From contig JAFSWM010000033.1 in assembly GCA_017444485.1 (NCBI GenBank), forward strand, positions 1-61,959: 61,959 nt of DNA, read 5' to 3'. The notes beneath the pieces were generated by a model, which did not search any database, was not told the DNA's origin, and saw only the letters and a program-made list of their open reading frames with translations. Source of the DNA: Bacteroidaceae bacterium. GTDB lineage: Bacteria > Bacteroidota > Bacteroidia > Bacteroidales > Bacteroidaceae. This document shows positions 31,774 to 41,916 of this stretch, in pieces. Each line of letters opens with the position of its first letter. Within the stretch, counting starts at the first letter, position 1. Position numbers and translations under genes: made by a program.

Positions 31774-33696
31774 ATGGGAAAAATTATTGGAATTGACCTC
31801 GGAACCACCAACTCGTGCGTTTCCGTGTTTGAAGGCAACGAGCCTGTAGTCATCGCCAACAGCGAAGGCAAGCGCACCACGCCTTCTGTAGTGGCCTTCG
31901 TGGATGGGGGTGAGCGAAAGGTGGGTGACCCTGCCAAGCGCCAGGCTGTGACCAACCCCAAGAAAACCATCTACTCCATCAAACGCTTCATGGGCGAAAC
32001 CTACGACCAGGTACAGACTGAGATTAGCCGTGTGCCCTACACCGTCGTGAAGGGCGACAACAACACTCCCCGTGTGGACATTGACGGACGTCAGTACACG
32101 CCGCAAGAAATCAGCGCAATGGTGCTTCAAAAGATGAAGAAGACCGCCGAGGACTACCTCGGGCAGGAAGTCACAGAGGCTGTCATCACCGTGCCTGCAT
32201 ACTTCAGCGACTCGCAGCGTCAGGCTACCAAAGAAGCCGGACAGATCGCTGGTCTTGAAGTGAAACGTATTGTCAACGAGCCGACGGCTGCTGCCCTTGC
32301 CTATGGCCTGGACAAGAGCAAGAAGGATATGAAGATTGCTGTGTTTGACCTCGGCGGCGGAACGTTCGATATCTCCATCCTCGAACTCGGCGATGGTATC
32401 TTCGAAGTGCTCAGCACCAATGGTAATACCCACCTCGGCGGAGACGACTTCGACCAGGTGATTATCAACTGGCTCGTACAGGAGTTCAAGAACGACGAGG
32501 GTGCCGATCTCAGCCAAGATCCCATGGCTATGCAGCGCCTGAAAGAGGCCGCCGAGAAGGCTAAGATAGAACTTTCCAGCAGCACCACTACCGAAATAAA
32601 CCTGCCTTACATCATGCCCGTAGGCGGTGTACCCAAGCACTTGGTGAAAACACTCACACGTGCCAAGTTCGAAGCCCTGAGCCACGAACTCATCCAGGCC
32701 TGCCGTGTGCCGTGCGAGAAAGCCCTCAGCGACGCACACCTGAATAAGAACGAGATCAACGAAGTGATTCTTGTCGGTGGTAGCAGCCGTATCCCCGCCG
32801 TTCAGCAACTAGTAGAAGAATTCTTCGGAAAAGCCCCCAGCAAGGGAGTGAACCCTGATGAGGTGGTGGCCGTAGGTGCTAGCATCCAGGGCGCAATCCT
32901 CAACAAGGAGAGCGGAGTGGGCGACATGGTACTTCTTGATGTAACACCGCTGAGCCTCGGCATTGAGACGTTGGGCGGCGTGATGACACGACTGATTGAA
33001 GCCAACAGCACCATACCTATCCGCAAGAGCGAGACGTTCAGTACGGCTGAAGACAACCAGCCAGAAGTAACCATCCACGTCCTTCAGGGCGAACGCCCCA
33101 TGGCTTCACAGAACAAGAGCCTCGGACGTTTCAACCTCGCAGGTATCGCTCCCGCCCGCCGCGGTGTTCCTCAGATTGAAGTGACCTTCGATATTGATGC
33201 CAATGGTATTGTAAACGTCAGCGCCAAGGATAAGGCTACCGGTAAGGAACAGGCCATACGCATCGAAGCCAGCAGCGGACTCTCCAAAGAAGAGATCGAC
33301 CGCATGAAGGCAGAGGCCGCAGCCAATGCGGAGGCCGACAAGAAGGAGAAGGAACGTGTGGATAAACTCAACCAGGCAGACTCCATGGTGTTCCAAACCG
33401 AAAACCAACTCAAAGAACTCGGCGACAAACTCCCTGCTGGTGCGAAGGCGCCCATTGAAGAGGCCCTCGGCAAACTCAAGGATGCCCATAAGGCACAAGA
33501 CCTTGCTGCCATCGACACCGCTATGGCCGCACTGAACGCCGCTTGGCAGACCGCCAGTGCGCAGATGTACCAACAGCCTGGTGCCCAGCCCGGTCCCGAT
33601 GCCGCTCAAGGTTTTTCCGGAGCAGGGCAGTCCAGCACAGGCTCCACCGACAGCAAGGACGACATCCAAGAAGCCGACTTCGAGGAGGTCAAATGA
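31774..33696 (+). CDS. dnaK: Molecular chaperone DnaK (Hsp70)
   Basis: A 640-residue ATP-dependent chaperone. The nucleotide-binding domain (about residues 1-380) begins [15 protein letters not shown] and contains [14 protein letters not shown] and the [11 protein letters not shown] segment; the substrate-binding domain and helical lid follow, and the end EADFEEVK carries the EEVK-type motif that recruits co-chaperones. grpE and dnaJ are not adjacent, and no CIRCE operator is seen in the leader. Transcription appears to come from a sigma-54 type promoter just downstream of a heptad-repeat hairpin. Confidence 0.98.
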   Translation: MGKIIGIDLGTTNSCVSVFEGNEPVVIANSEGKRTTPSVVAFVDGGERKVGDPAKRQAVTNPKKTIYSIKRFMGETYDQVQTEISRVPYTVVKGDNNTPRVDIDGRQYTPQEISAMVLQKMKKTAEDYLGQEVTEAVITVPAYFSDSQRQATKEAGQIAGLEVKRIVNEPTAAALAYGLDKSKKDMKIAVFDLGGGTFDISILELGDGIFEVLSTNGNTHLGGDDFDQVIINWLVQEFKNDEGADLSQDPMAMQRLKEAAEKAKIELSSSTTTEINLPYIMPVGGVPKHLVKTLTRAKFEALSHELIQACRVPCEKALSDAHLNKNEINEVILVGGSSRIPAVQQLVEEFFGKAPSKGVNPDEVVAVGASIQGAILNKESGVGDMVLLDVTPLSLGIETLGGVMTRLIEANSTIPIRKSETFSTAEDNQPEVTIHVLQGERPMASQNKSLGRFNLAGIAPARRGVPQIEVTFDIDANGIVNVSAKDKATGKEQAIRIEASSGLSKEEIDRMKAEAAANAEADKKEKERVDKLNQADSMVFQTENQLKELGDKLPAGAKAPIEEALGKLKDAHKAQDLAAIDTAMAALNAAWQTASAQMYQQPGAQPGPDAAQGFSGAGQSSTGSTDSKDDIQEADFEEVK

Positions 33697-33734
33697 GACG
33701 CTGAAGTAAAGTCATAACAAAACACTATCAAATG

Positions 33735-33768
33735 GAGGGTGTGTCAGAATAGGCACATCCTCTTTTTT
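33735..33768 (+). terminator. Terminator of dnaK
   Basis: GAGGGTGTG (33735-33743) pairs with CACATCCTC (33754-33762, one G-T), followed by six Ts. Confidence 0.9.
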
Positions 33769-33892
33769 GTTTAAGGCATATCAGCTCTTTTTTGTATCCT
33801 TCGATTTGCGAAAAGGTGCGCCCGGAGAGGGCATATTCAATGCCAGACTTTGATTTGCTCTCGACAGCGGTGGAATTGTCCCTCGGAAACGT

Positions 33893-33901
33893 TACTTTCG
33901 C
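33893..33901 (+). promoter_or_regulatory. Probable promoter -7 box of cstA
   Basis: TACTTTCGC, one change from TACTTTTGC, 62 bases before the ATG at 33964. Confidence 0.5.
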
Positions 33902-33963
33902 GGTTGGTATGGCGGTCTACTGATTCCGCGGTGCCTTTTACAATATTCTGATATTCATTGCTT

Positions 33964-35412
33964 ATGATTTCGTTCTTGCTTTCAGTGCTGGCTCTTTTTG
34001 CTGGCTATATGGTTTACGGGCGTTTTGTGGAACGGGTGTTCGGCCCAGACGACCGCCCTACGCCTGCTGTTTCGCGTGCCGATGGTGTGGATTTCATCGT
34101 GTTGCCAGGCTGGAAGATTTTCATGATACAATTTCTTAATATCGCTGGCACGGGCCCCATTTTCGGAGCAATCATGGGCATGATGTTCGGTCCGGCGGCG
34201 TATCTGTGGATTGTCTTGGGCTGTGTGTTCGCTGGCGCGATGCACGACTACCTGAGTGGCATGCTTTCCTTGCGCCACGGCGGTGCGGGCTTGCCAGAAT
34301 TAGTGGGTAAATACCTGGGCGGCGGCACACGTCGGGTGATGCTGGTGTTCAGCGTGTTGCTATTGGTGATGGTGGGCGCGGTGTTTGTTTACAGTCCCGC
34401 GTTGATTATGGGCGGACTCACGGCCTCCTGGACCGGCGCAGCAGCCTCTTCCTCCATGTTGTGGGTGTGCGTGATTTTTGCTTACTATGTGGTGGCTACG
34501 CTGATGCCAGTGGATAAGATTATCGGAAAGATTTACCCGCTCTTCGCCTTTGCTTTGTTGTTTATGGCGGTGAGCCTTTTTGTGGTGTTGTTATTGAAGT
34601 GGCCCTCGCTTCCTGAACTGTGGACAGAGGACTTGCAGCCAATGACAACGCAGCCTTTGTTTCCCGCCTTGTTCATCACGGTGGCTTGCGGCGCGATTAG
34701 TGGTTTCCATGCCACGCAGAGCCCGCTCATGGCGCGCTGCATGAAGAGCGAGAAGCAAGGGCGTCCCATATTCTATGGCGCAATGATTACCGAGGGCGTG
34801 GTAGCCTTGATTTGGGCCACGGTGGCTTCGTGGTTTTTCTACGATGGCGGCGCAGCAGCGGTGGGCAGCACTACCGATGCTCAGGCACCCGAGGTGGTCA
34901 CAGCGGTGTCACGGGGATGGCTCGGCGCGTTGGGAAGTGTCTTGGCCCTGCTCGGTGTGGTGGCTGCACCCATCACAAGTGGCGACACAGCGTTGCGCTC
35001 TGCAAGGCTCATTATCGCGGAGTTTGTGGGGCTGAAACAGACGGGGCTGCGCGATCGTTTGCTTATCTGCGTGCCACTCTTTGCCGTGACTGGCTTGCTG
35101 ATTTGGTACAACATCGCCGACAAGGACGGCTTCAACACCATTTGGGGCTACTTCGGTTGGGCCAATCAGACGCTTGCCGTGTTCACGCTCTGGACGCTCA
35201 CCGTGTGGCTAACGCGCTCAGGCAAACCATTTTGGGTGGCTTTGTTGCCGGCATTGTTCATGACGGCGGTGTGCCTTTCGTTCATCCTCATTTCAAAGAA
35301 CGGCCTCGGCCTGCCTCTCGTCGCGGGATACAGCGTGACAGCGGTGGTTGTTGCTGTCGCCATCGTGTGGTTCTTCGCTTGGAAGCGTAAAGAGAAGAGG
35401 GGGAAGGAGTGA
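33964..35412 (+). CDS. cstA: Carbon starvation protein CstA-family peptide/pyruvate transporter
   Basis: A 482-residue polytopic inner-membrane protein of the CstA family; characterised members import pyruvate or peptides. Conserved features include the first membrane segment with YGRFVERVFGPDDRPTP, the LNIAGTGPIFGAIMG block, and FVYSPALIMGG. It is shorter than the roughly 700-residue E. coli CstA and matches the compact form common in anaerobes. The frame opens with a TTG at 33958, but the ATG at 33964 is the natural start. Confidence 0.93.
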   Translation: MISFLLSVLALFAGYMVYGRFVERVFGPDDRPTPAVSRADGVDFIVLPGWKIFMIQFLNIAGTGPIFGAIMGMMFGPAAYLWIVLGCVFAGAMHDYLSGMLSLRHGGAGLPELVGKYLGGGTRRVMLVFSVLLLVMVGAVFVYSPALIMGGLTASWTGAAASSSMLWVCVIFAYYVVATLMPVDKIIGKIYPLFAFALLFMAVSLFVVLLLKWPSLPELWTEDLQPMTTQPLFPALFITVACGAISGFHATQSPLMARCMKSEKQGRPIFYGAMITEGVVALIWATVASWFFYDGGAAAVGSTTDAQAPEVVTAVSRGWLGALGSVLALLGVVAAPITSGDTALRSARLIIAEFVGLKQTGLRDRLLICVPLFAVTGLLIWYNIADKDGFNTIWGYFGWANQTLAVFTLWTLTVWLTRSGKPFWVALLPALFMTAVCLSFILISKNGLGLPLVAGYSVTAVVVAVAIVWFFAWKRKEKRGKE

Positions 35413-35421
35413 AACCGGCGC

Positions 35422-35787
35422 TTATCCCTTGGTGAAGGTGAGTGTGTCGCCGTAGGAGGTGCCGATGCCGTTTGTGGCAAACGCGGCGTAGGAGTAGTCG
35501 CCATCGCCGAGGCTATCAGTGAAGGCGCGGAACACGTTGGTGTCGTCGAGCGGCGCTTCACGAGTGACTTTCAGCGTGTCGTTCCAATAGGTAAAGCCAC
35601 GCTTCGTCACCGTGCTGTTGAGCGACTCCACCACTTCGCCGGTCATGCGCACGCTGTCGCCCACAGCGGGTTCTGCACCAAGCGTGCGTACCACGGGCGC
35701 AAAGGGCTGCTCGCCGCTGCGGTCTTCGCCGGCGCAGGCGGTGAAGATTGCGAGGAGTGTGAGGGCTATAAACGGAAATCTTTTCAT
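35422..35787 (-). CDS. Small lipoprotein with fibronectin III-like fold, unknown function
   Basis: A 121-residue predicted lipoprotein: hydrophobic signal and lipid-attachment Cys18 in FTACAGED. The mature part shows a strand pattern (VRMTGEVVESLNSTVTKRGFTYWN, YSYAAFATNGIGTSYGDTLTF) seen in fibronectin type III-like Bacteroidales lipoproteins. Its ATG overlaps the tilS stop by four bases (ATGA), so translation is probably coupled. No function is evident. Confidence 0.8.
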   Translation of the reverse strand: MKRFPFIALTLLAIFTACAGEDRSGEQPFAPVVRTLGAEPAVGDSVRMTGEVVESLNSTVTKRGFTYWNDTLKVTREAPLDDTNVFRAFTDSLGDGDYSYAAFATNGIGTSYGDTLTFTKG

Positions 35788-37001
35788 AGTTCGGAGGTTC
35801 GGAGGGTTCTTTTGTTCTTGGTGTTGGGCGTGACGGCCACTCGCTGGTCTATCTCATAGCCCACAACCCACACGATGCCTGCGTCGTCGCATAGGACGCG
35901 GGCCCGCTTGCGACGTAGCAACGAGATGTGGCGATCAGCAAAGTAGTCGCTGACGAGTTTTGTGCCGCTCATCCCGTAAGGGCGGAAACGGTCGCCATTG
36001 TGAAGCGGACGCAGGCGGAGATCGCCTTTCACGCTGTCTGCATCGATGATACAGGGTTTGTCGGGGAGAAAAGGCGTGTGCAACGGGCCCCATTCTATCG
36101 TGTCGTGCGCGCGCACCACTATGGTGTCGCCGTGCACATAGTGCTTGCCCGGCATGGCTTCCACCAATGCGGCTATTTGTGGAAACATGGCAGGCGGGAA
36201 ATGCTTGCCCGCAGTGTGGCGGATGAGAGTCTGACGCGCAGGGTGCGCGAGCAAGGCCTCTACGGGCAGCGAGCAGATGTCTTGGTCGGTGCGTAGCATG
36301 GCCGCGATGTCGTGCTTCAGTGTCTCTTGGCACAAGTACTGCGTTTCTTGCAGCCGTTGCATCGTCTTGCTAAGGGTTTGCACCACGGAGGGATTCAGGC
36401 TTTGCAGCACGGGGAGTAATTGGTGGCGCACAGCATTGCGGCGATAGTTGGTGTCGGAGTTTGTACTGTCGGTGACGAACGGCTGCCCTTTCTCTTTCAG
36501 ATAGTCCAGAATTTCCGTTCGCGGCGTGCCGAGTAGGGGGCGCAACACAGGGTGTGTGCCGTTGCCCGCGGGGAATGACTGCTGCCGCATCCCCGTAAGG
36601 CCGTCAAGGCCACTGCCGCGTACAAGGTTGAGCAAGAAGGTCTCCACATTGTCGTCAAGGTGGTGGGCGATGCAAACGGCATCGGCAGCCTCGTCGCAGC
36701 AAAGTTGTTCAAACCAGGCATAACGTAGCCGCCGCGCTGCCATTTCTATGCTTTCCCCATTGGAGCGTGCTTCTGCCACTGTGTTGAAATGGCGTACATG
36801 CAGACGCACTCCGCGTTGCTCGCACAGTTCGCGCACAAAGCGCTCGTCGCGGTCGCTCTCCGCACCCCTTAGCCCGAAGTGGCAATGAGCGGCCACGACC
36901 TCTACGCCGGCTTCTGCCAGCAGCAGTAGCAGGGCCACGGAGTCTGCCCCGCCGCTAAGGCCGAGCACCACACGGCGGGCTTCAATCCTGAGGGGAGACA
37001 T
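35784..37001 (-). CDS. tilS: tRNA(Ile)-lysidine synthase
   Basis: Converts C34 of the CAT-anticodon tRNA-Ile to lysidine so that it reads AUA codons. The 405-residue protein has the PP-loop SGGADS at residues 16-21, HCHFGLRGAESDRDE, and HHLDDNVETFLLNL near residue 115, then the TilS-specific C-terminal domain. It lies 25 bases after the radical SAM gene. Confidence 0.96.
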   Translation of the reverse strand: MSPLRIEARRVVLGLSGGADSVALLLLLAEAGVEVVAAHCHFGLRGAESDRDERFVRELCEQRGVRLHVRHFNTVAEARSNGESIEMAARRLRYAWFEQLCCDEAADAVCIAHHLDDNVETFLLNLVRGSGLDGLTGMRQQSFPAGNGTHPVLRPLLGTPRTEILDYLKEKGQPFVTDSTNSDTNYRRNAVRHQLLPVLQSLNPSVVQTLSKTMQRLQETQYLCQETLKHDIAAMLRTDQDICSLPVEALLAHPARQTLIRHTAGKHFPPAMFPQIAALVEAMPGKHYVHGDTIVVRAHDTIEWGPLHTPFLPDKPCIIDADSVKGDLRLRPLHNGDRFRPYGMSGTKLVSDYFADRHISLLRRKRARVLCDDAGIVWVVGYEIDQRVAVTPNTKNKRTLRTSEL

Positions 37002-37026
37002 GCGGGGAGATAGGGGTTAGTGGATA

Positions 37027-37803
37027 TCAGTAGGAGACTGAGACTTCAAAGCCTTCGGCACGCACCTGTGCGGCAATGGCGTCGAGCACGGGGGCGGGGG
37101 CTTTGCGTAGCCCAGGGTCAGGCGTGTCGCGGTCGATGGTATAGACCATCACCTTCTCGGGCCGAATAGTGCGGAGGGCATTGAGCCAGGGCCTGACGAA
37201 GTCGTCAGAGGTGTTGTCTACATCAGCACCCGAGACCGTCGTGCCCTGCATGAAGAGAGTCTGCACCATCACGTGGCCGTTGAAGTCAGCCAATCGCTTC
37301 ACGATGTTATCTACATCGTATGCCCCCACTGGTCTGTCAATGGTGCGGATGTAATCGGGGCTGACGGTGTCGAGTTTCTGGATATTGTCGTCCACACGTA
37401 GCAACGCACTGAACACCTCGGGGCGATGCGTCATTGTGGCGTTGCTGAGCACAGCCACCTTGGCACTGGGGCAGTATTCGTCGCGCAGGGCGATGGTGTC
37501 GGCAATGATGTCGGGGAAGTCGGGGTGTGCGGTGGGTTCTCCGTTTCCTGCAAAGGTAAGCACATCGGGCAACACACCCTCAGCAGCCATCTTCTCCAAT
37601 TGGGCTCTCAGTGCCTTGCTCACCTGTTCGCGGGTGGGGCGCGGCTGTTTGGGCCGCTGCCCGCTGTTGAAACCGCATTCGCAATAGATGCAGTCGAAGG
37701 TGCAGAGTTTGCCGTCGGCAGGCATCAGGTTGATGCCCAGCGACACACCGAGCCGTCGGCTGTGCACAGGGCCGAAAATAGGAGATGGATAGAGAATGGT
37801 CAT
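37027..37803 (-). CDS. Radical SAM protein (MoaA/YfkB-like)
   Basis: A 258-residue enzyme with the radical SAM cysteine motif C-x3-C-x2-C in CTFDCIYCEC near residue 35, and the SAM-binding FAGNGEPTAHPDF block (GGE-like motif replaced by GNGEP). The N-terminus IFGPVHSRRLGVSLGINL is typical of a widespread group of Bacteroidales radical SAM proteins of unknown substrate. First gene of a minus-strand unit with tilS and the lipoprotein gene. Confidence 0.9.
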   Translation of the reverse strand: MTILYPSPIFGPVHSRRLGVSLGINLMPADGKLCTFDCIYCECGFNSGQRPKQPRPTREQVSKALRAQLEKMAAEGVLPDVLTFAGNGEPTAHPDFPDIIADTIALRDEYCPSAKVAVLSNATMTHRPEVFSALLRVDDNIQKLDTVSPDYIRTIDRPVGAYDVDNIVKRLADFNGHVMVQTLFMQGTTVSGADVDNTSDDFVRPWLNALRTIRPEKVMVYTIDRDTPDPGLRKAPAPVLDAIAAQVRAEGFEVSVSY

Positions 37804-37881
37804 AGAAGGGGAGACGGTGGCGGGAACGATGAGACGGAATGGGCTATGGCTGCATTCCGCTTCCTCCCGCGTGTTTGCTGT

Positions 37882-37890
37882 GCAAAAGTA
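37882..37890 (-). promoter_or_regulatory. Promoter -7 box of the radical SAM-tilS-lipoprotein operon
   Basis: TACTTTTGC on the minus strand, 79 bases upstream of the radical SAM start codon; divergent from the leuS promoter 33 bases away. Confidence 0.7.
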
Positions 37891-37922
37891 AGCCTTTCCT
37901 TTTGTTTTCGTTGCTATTTACG

Positions 37923-37931
37923 TACTTTTGC
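37923..37931 (+). promoter_or_regulatory. Promoter -7 box of leuS
   Basis: TACTTTTGC 30 bases before the ATG at 37962; excludes the upstream in-frame ATG at 37839. Confidence 0.75.
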
Positions 37932-37961
37932 GCTGCGAAACGACATACCTTATTTATATAT

Positions 37962-40799
37962 ATGGAATACAACTTCACGGAAATCGAGGCCCGGTGGCGC
38001 AAACGCTGGGCTGACGGGAAGGTTTATGAGGTCAGCCAAGACGACAGCCGCCCGAAGTTTTATGTACTCTCCATGTTCCCGTACCCCAGTGGTGCGGGGC
38101 TTCATGTAGGCCATCCGCTGGGATACATCGCTGCCGATATCTACGCCCGATACAAGAGGAACAGGGGCTTCAATGTGCTTCACCCCATGGGGTACGACGC
38201 CTACGGACTCCCTGCTGAGCAGTATGCCATACAGACCGGTCAGCACCCTGCTGTGACTACCGAGCAGAACATCCGCCGCTACCGTGAGCAACTCGACCAG
38301 ATAGGGTTCAGTTTTGATTGGAGCCGCGAGGTGCGCACCTGCGAGCCGGGCTATTACAAGTGGACGCAATGGGCGTTCCAACGTATGTTCGACTCGTTCT
38401 ATTGCAACAAGTGTGGCAAGGCGCAGCCCATCAGCAAACTTGCGGATAGCTTCTCGCAGCAAGGCACTGCCGGGCTCGATGTGGCGCAGACCGAGGAACT
38501 GAACTTCAGTGCAGAGGAGTGGAACGCTATGACCGAGAAGCAGCAGCAAGAGGTGCTGATGAACTATCGCTTGGCCTACCTTGGCGAGACGATGGTGAAC
38601 TGGTGCGCAGGCCTCGGCACTGTGCTGGCCAACGATGAAGTGGTCGACGGGCTGAGTGTGCGCGGCGGCTTCCCTGTGGAGCAACGCAAGATGAAGCAGT
38701 GGTGCCTGCGCATATCGGCCTACTCGCAACGTTTGCTCGATGGGCTCGACACGATAGACTGGAGTGAGAGCATCAAGGAGACACAGCGCAACTGGATAGG
38801 GCGCAGCGAGGGTGCCGAGATGCAGTTCAAGATAAAAGGTACCGACGAGGCTTTCACGATTTTCACCACGCGTGCCGACACCATCTTCGGTGTGACGTTT
38901 ATGGTGCTTGCCCCCGAGAGTGAACTGGTGGGCAGGCTCACCACCCCCGCGCAGTCGGAGGCCGTGGAGGCTTATCTTGAAGAAGTGAAGCACCGCACGG
39001 AACTCGACCGCATGGCGGGCAAGAAGGTGACGGGCGTCTTCACCGGTAGTTATGCCGTAAATCCTTTCACGGGCGAGGAAATCCCTGTGTGGGTGAGCGA
39101 CTATGTGCTGGCTGGTTATGGCACGGGCGCCATTATGGCTGTGCCTGCCCATGACTCGCGCGACTATGCCTTTGCCCGTAAGTTCGGGCTGCCCATCGTG
39201 CCGCTCATTGAAGGGGCCGATGTGAGCGAGGAGAGTTTCGACGCTAAGGAAGGCATCGTGACCAATTCGCCCGCCGCGGGCAAGGAGTCGCTCGCTGGCT
39301 TCAGTCTCAACGGTCTGAGCGTCAAGGAGGCCATCGAAGCCACCAAGCGCTTTGTGGAAGAGCAGGGGCTGGGGCGCGTCAAGGTGAACTATCGACTGCG
39401 CGACGCTATCTTCTCGCGCCAGCGCTATTGGGGCGAGCCGTTCCCTGTGTACTACAAGGACGGCATGCCGTATATGATTCCCGAAGCCTGCCTGCCCCTG
39501 CAATTGCCGGAGGTGGATAAGTTCTTGCCTACCGAAACGGGCGAGCCGCCCCTGGGCAATGCCAAGGTATGGGCCTGGGACACACGGAGCAATACGGTGG
39601 TGGACCGCTCGCTCATCGACAACGTCGCGGTATTCCCCCTCGAACTCTCCACGATGCCGGGCTTCGCGGGCAGTAGTGCTTACTACCTTCGCTATATGGA
39701 CGCCCGATGCGACAGTGCGCTCGTCTCGCCCGAGGCCGATGCTTATTGGCGCGATGTGGACCTCTATGTGGGCGGCTCGGAGCACGCCACGGGCCACCTC
39801 ATCTATTCGCGCTATTGGAATAAGTTCTTGCACGACATCGGTGTGTCGTGTGTTGAAGAGCCGTTCAAGAAGTTGGTGAACCAGGGCATGATACAAGGCC
39901 GCTCCAACTTCGTGTATCGCATCAAGGGGACAAACACCTTTGTCTCCGAGGGGCTCAAGGAGCAGTACGACGTGACGCCCATCCATGTGGACATCAACCT
40001 TGTGCAGAACGATGTGCTGGACCTTGAGGCCTTCCGCCGGTGGAGGCCGGAGTATGCCGACGCTGAGTTTGTGCTTGAGGACGGCAAGTACGTATGCGGC
40101 TGGGCTGTGGAGAAGATGTCGAAGTCGATGTTCAACGTGGCCAACCCCGACCAGGTCATTGCTCGCTACGGTGCCGACACGTTGCGGCTCTACGAGATGT
40201 TCCTCGGCCCCATCACGCAGAGCAAGCCGTGGGACCAGAACGGCATTGACGGCTGCGCCCGCTTCCTGCGCCGCGCGTGGAACCTCTTCTTCGACAAGCA
40301 GGGTGCTCTCGCTGTGACCGACGAGGCTCCCAGCAGGGATGCCTTGAAGAGCATCCATAAACTCACGAAGAAGGTGAGCGGCGACATGGAGGAGATGGCC
40401 TACAACACGAGCATCGCCGCCTTTATGATCTGTGTGGGCGAGCTGGCTCAGCAGAAGTGCCACTCGCGCGAGGTGCTGGAGCGCCTCGTGGTGTTGCTCT
40501 CGCCCTTTGCGCCGTTCATGTGCTGCGAACTGTGGCAGTTGCTCGGCCACGCCACCCTGGTGCTCGATGCGCCGTGGCCTACGTGGGACGAGGCGTACCT
40601 GAAGGAAGACACGGTGACGATGGCTGTGAGTTTCAGCGGCAAGACGCGCTACACCATCGATGTGCCTGCCGACGCCCCTGCTGAGGAGGCTGAGCGGCTC
40701 GCCCTGGGCCATGAGGCCGCGGCCCGCTATATGGAGGGCAAGCAGCTTGTGAAGGTCATTGTTGTTCCCAAACGTATTGTAAACATTGTTTTGAAATGA
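37962..40799 (+). CDS. leuS: Leucyl-tRNA synthetase
   Basis: A 945-residue class I aminoacyl-tRNA synthetase. HIGH-type motif HVGH at residues 48-51, a large editing (CP1) insertion with the [14 protein letters not shown] threonine-rich region near 310, and KMSKS at residues 718-722 followed by the anticodon-binding domain. It overlaps yitT by four bases (ATGA), so the downstream gene is translationally coupled to it. Confidence 0.98.
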   Translation: MEYNFTEIEARWRKRWADGKVYEVSQDDSRPKFYVLSMFPYPSGAGLHVGHPLGYIAADIYARYKRNRGFNVLHPMGYDAYGLPAEQYAIQTGQHPAVTTEQNIRRYREQLDQIGFSFDWSREVRTCEPGYYKWTQWAFQRMFDSFYCNKCGKAQPISKLADSFSQQGTAGLDVAQTEELNFSAEEWNAMTEKQQQEVLMNYRLAYLGETMVNWCAGLGTVLANDEVVDGLSVRGGFPVEQRKMKQWCLRISAYSQRLLDGLDTIDWSESIKETQRNWIGRSEGAEMQFKIKGTDEAFTIFTTRADTIFGVTFMVLAPESELVGRLTTPAQSEAVEAYLEEVKHRTELDRMAGKKVTGVFTGSYAVNPFTGEEIPVWVSDYVLAGYGTGAIMAVPAHDSRDYAFARKFGLPIVPLIEGADVSEESFDAKEGIVTNSPAAGKESLAGFSLNGLSVKEAIEATKRFVEEQGLGRVKVNYRLRDAIFSRQRYWGEPFPVYYKDGMPYMIPEACLPLQLPEVDKFLPTETGEPPLGNAKVWAWDTRSNTVVDRSLIDNVAVFPLELSTMPGFAGSSAYYLRYMDARCDSALVSPEADAYWRDVDLYVGGSEHATGHLIYSRYWNKFLHDIGVSCVEEPFKKLVNQGMIQGRSNFVYRIKGTNTFVSEGLKEQYDVTPIHVDINLVQNDVLDLEAFRRWRPEYADAEFVLEDGKYVCGWAVEKMSKSMFNVANPDQVIARYGADTLRLYEMFLGPITQSKPWDQNGIDGCARFLRRAWNLFFDKQGALAVTDEAPSRDALKSIHKLTKKVSGDMEEMAYNTSIAAFMICVGELAQQKCHSREVLERLVVLLSPFAPFMCCELWQLLGHATLVLDAPWPTWDEAYLKEDTVTMAVSFSGKTRYTIDVPADAPAEEAERLALGHEAAARYMEGKQLVKVIVVPKRIVNIVLK

Positions 40800-41740
40800 C
40801 TTCCCCGAAGATCAACTATTTCCAGGAGGCGCGCGACTACGTGTTCATCACGCTTGGCCTCCTGATGTACGCCCTCGGCGTGACGTGCTTCCACCTGCCC
40901 TATCAGATCACCAGCGGCGGTGTGGCAGGTATCGGCGCGCTACTGTTCTACGGCTTCAACTTCCCGCAGGCCTACACTTTCTTCATCATCAACATCTTCT
41001 TGCTCGTGCTGGCCATCAAGGTGCTGGGCTGGCGTTTCTGCATCAAGACGATCTACGCCGTGGTGACGCTCACCATCTTCCTCGAAGTGGTGCGCCACGG
41101 CATGATAGCCTATGGCGCGGCGCACAACGAACTGACCCTCTCGCCGCAGCACCTGCCGCAGATAGTGAAGGACGACGCCTTCATGTCGTCCATCCTCGGC
41201 GCGGCCATTGAGGGCATCGGGCTGGGCATCGTGTTCCTGAACAACGGCTCCACCGGCGGTACCGACATCATTGCCGCCATCGTGAACAAGTATCGCGACA
41301 TCACGCTCGGGCAGGTCATCATGGCCTTCGACATCCTGATCATCACCAGCAGCGGCTTGCTCCCCACGGTGGGCATTTCGCAGATGCTCTATGGCTACTG
41401 CACGCTCTTCGTCACCAGTTTCGTGCTCGACTATGTGGTGGAGAGCGGGCGTCAGTCCGTGCAGTTCCTCATCTTCTCGCGCAAGTATGGCGAGATAGCC
41501 GACGCCATTGCCTCCACCGGTCGCGGCGTGACGGTGCTCGACGGCGAGGGCTGGTACACCCACACCGAGCGCAAGGTGCTCGTGGTGTTGGCCAAGAAGC
41601 GCGAGAGCACCAACATCTTCCGCTTCATCAAGAGCGTGGACCCGCAGGCCTTTGTCTCGCAGAGCAAGGTCATCGGCGTCTTCGGCGAGGGCTTCGACGC
41701 CATCAAGGCCAAGACGAAGAAAAAAGAGGCCAAGGCATAG
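40796..41740 (+). CDS. YitT family (DUF161/DUF2179) membrane protein
   Basis: A 314-residue inner-membrane protein with five or six membrane segments in the first 210 residues ([51 protein letters not shown]) and a C-terminal cytoplasmic DUF2179 domain (about residues 220-300, [26 protein letters not shown]). The function of the family is not known; transport has been suggested. ATGA overlap with leuS. Confidence 0.92.
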   Translation: MTSPKINYFQEARDYVFITLGLLMYALGVTCFHLPYQITSGGVAGIGALLFYGFNFPQAYTFFIINIFLLVLAIKVLGWRFCIKTIYAVVTLTIFLEVVRHGMIAYGAAHNELTLSPQHLPQIVKDDAFMSSILGAAIEGIGLGIVFLNNGSTGGTDIIAAIVNKYRDITLGQVIMAFDILIITSSGLLPTVGISQMLYGYCTLFVTSFVLDYVVESGRQSVQFLIFSRKYGEIADAIASTGRGVTVLDGEGWYTHTERKVLVVLAKKRESTNIFRFIKSVDPQAFVSQSKVIGVFGEGFDAIKAKTKKKEAKA

Positions 41741-41762
41741 GCCCGCCGTACCCCCCGAGGCG

Positions 41763-41826
41763 CTACAGTGGTACTGTAGAACGTCTTGAGTGGTACTGTA
41801 GAGCGTCTTGAGTAGTACTATAGAAC
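41763..41826. repeat. 22-bp period tandem array after yitT (family B-like)
   Basis: Three units with a 22-base period begin AGTGGTACTGTAGA at 41767 and 41789 and AGTAGTACTATAGA at 41811, the last partial. The first is part of CTACAGT-GGT-ACTGTAG (41763-41779), a 7-bp inverted repeat. Same period and palindromic style as the array at 7657 but a different sequence. Confidence 0.8.
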
Positions 41827-41830
41827 AAGT

Positions 41831-41865
41831 AAAGTATACCTTTACTGCTATTAAAGGTATACTTT
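41831..41865. repeat. Perfect 14-bp inverted repeat before the glycosyltransferase gene
   Basis: AAAGTATACCTTTA (41831-41844) and TAAAGGTATACTTT (41852-41865) with a 7-base loop. AT-rich stem ending in TTT; it could terminate the leuS-yitT message or be an operator. A third related block, GTTATACTTT, follows at 41878. Confidence 0.85.
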
Positions 41866-41902
41866 AATGCCATCAGAGTTATACTTTGCGATTTTCACAC
41901 CC

Positions 41903-41908
41903 CAAGGA
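41903..41908 (+). promoter_or_regulatory. Strong Shine-Dalgarno site of the glycosyltransferase gene
   Basis: AAGGAG eight bases before the ATG at 41917. Most genes in this window have no such site, so it stands out and supports the start. Confidence 0.65.
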
Positions 41909-41916
41909 GATTTGAT

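Noticed and set aside
37950-40712. A 920-residue open frame on the minus strand opposite leuS, and similar long antisense frames at 47730-49448, 51553-53295, 5659-7581 and 7700-9211
   Set aside because: They mirror genuine genes with clear family matches, have His/Ala/Gly/Arg-rich low-complexity content and no recognisable domains; they are products of biased codon use in GC-rich genes.
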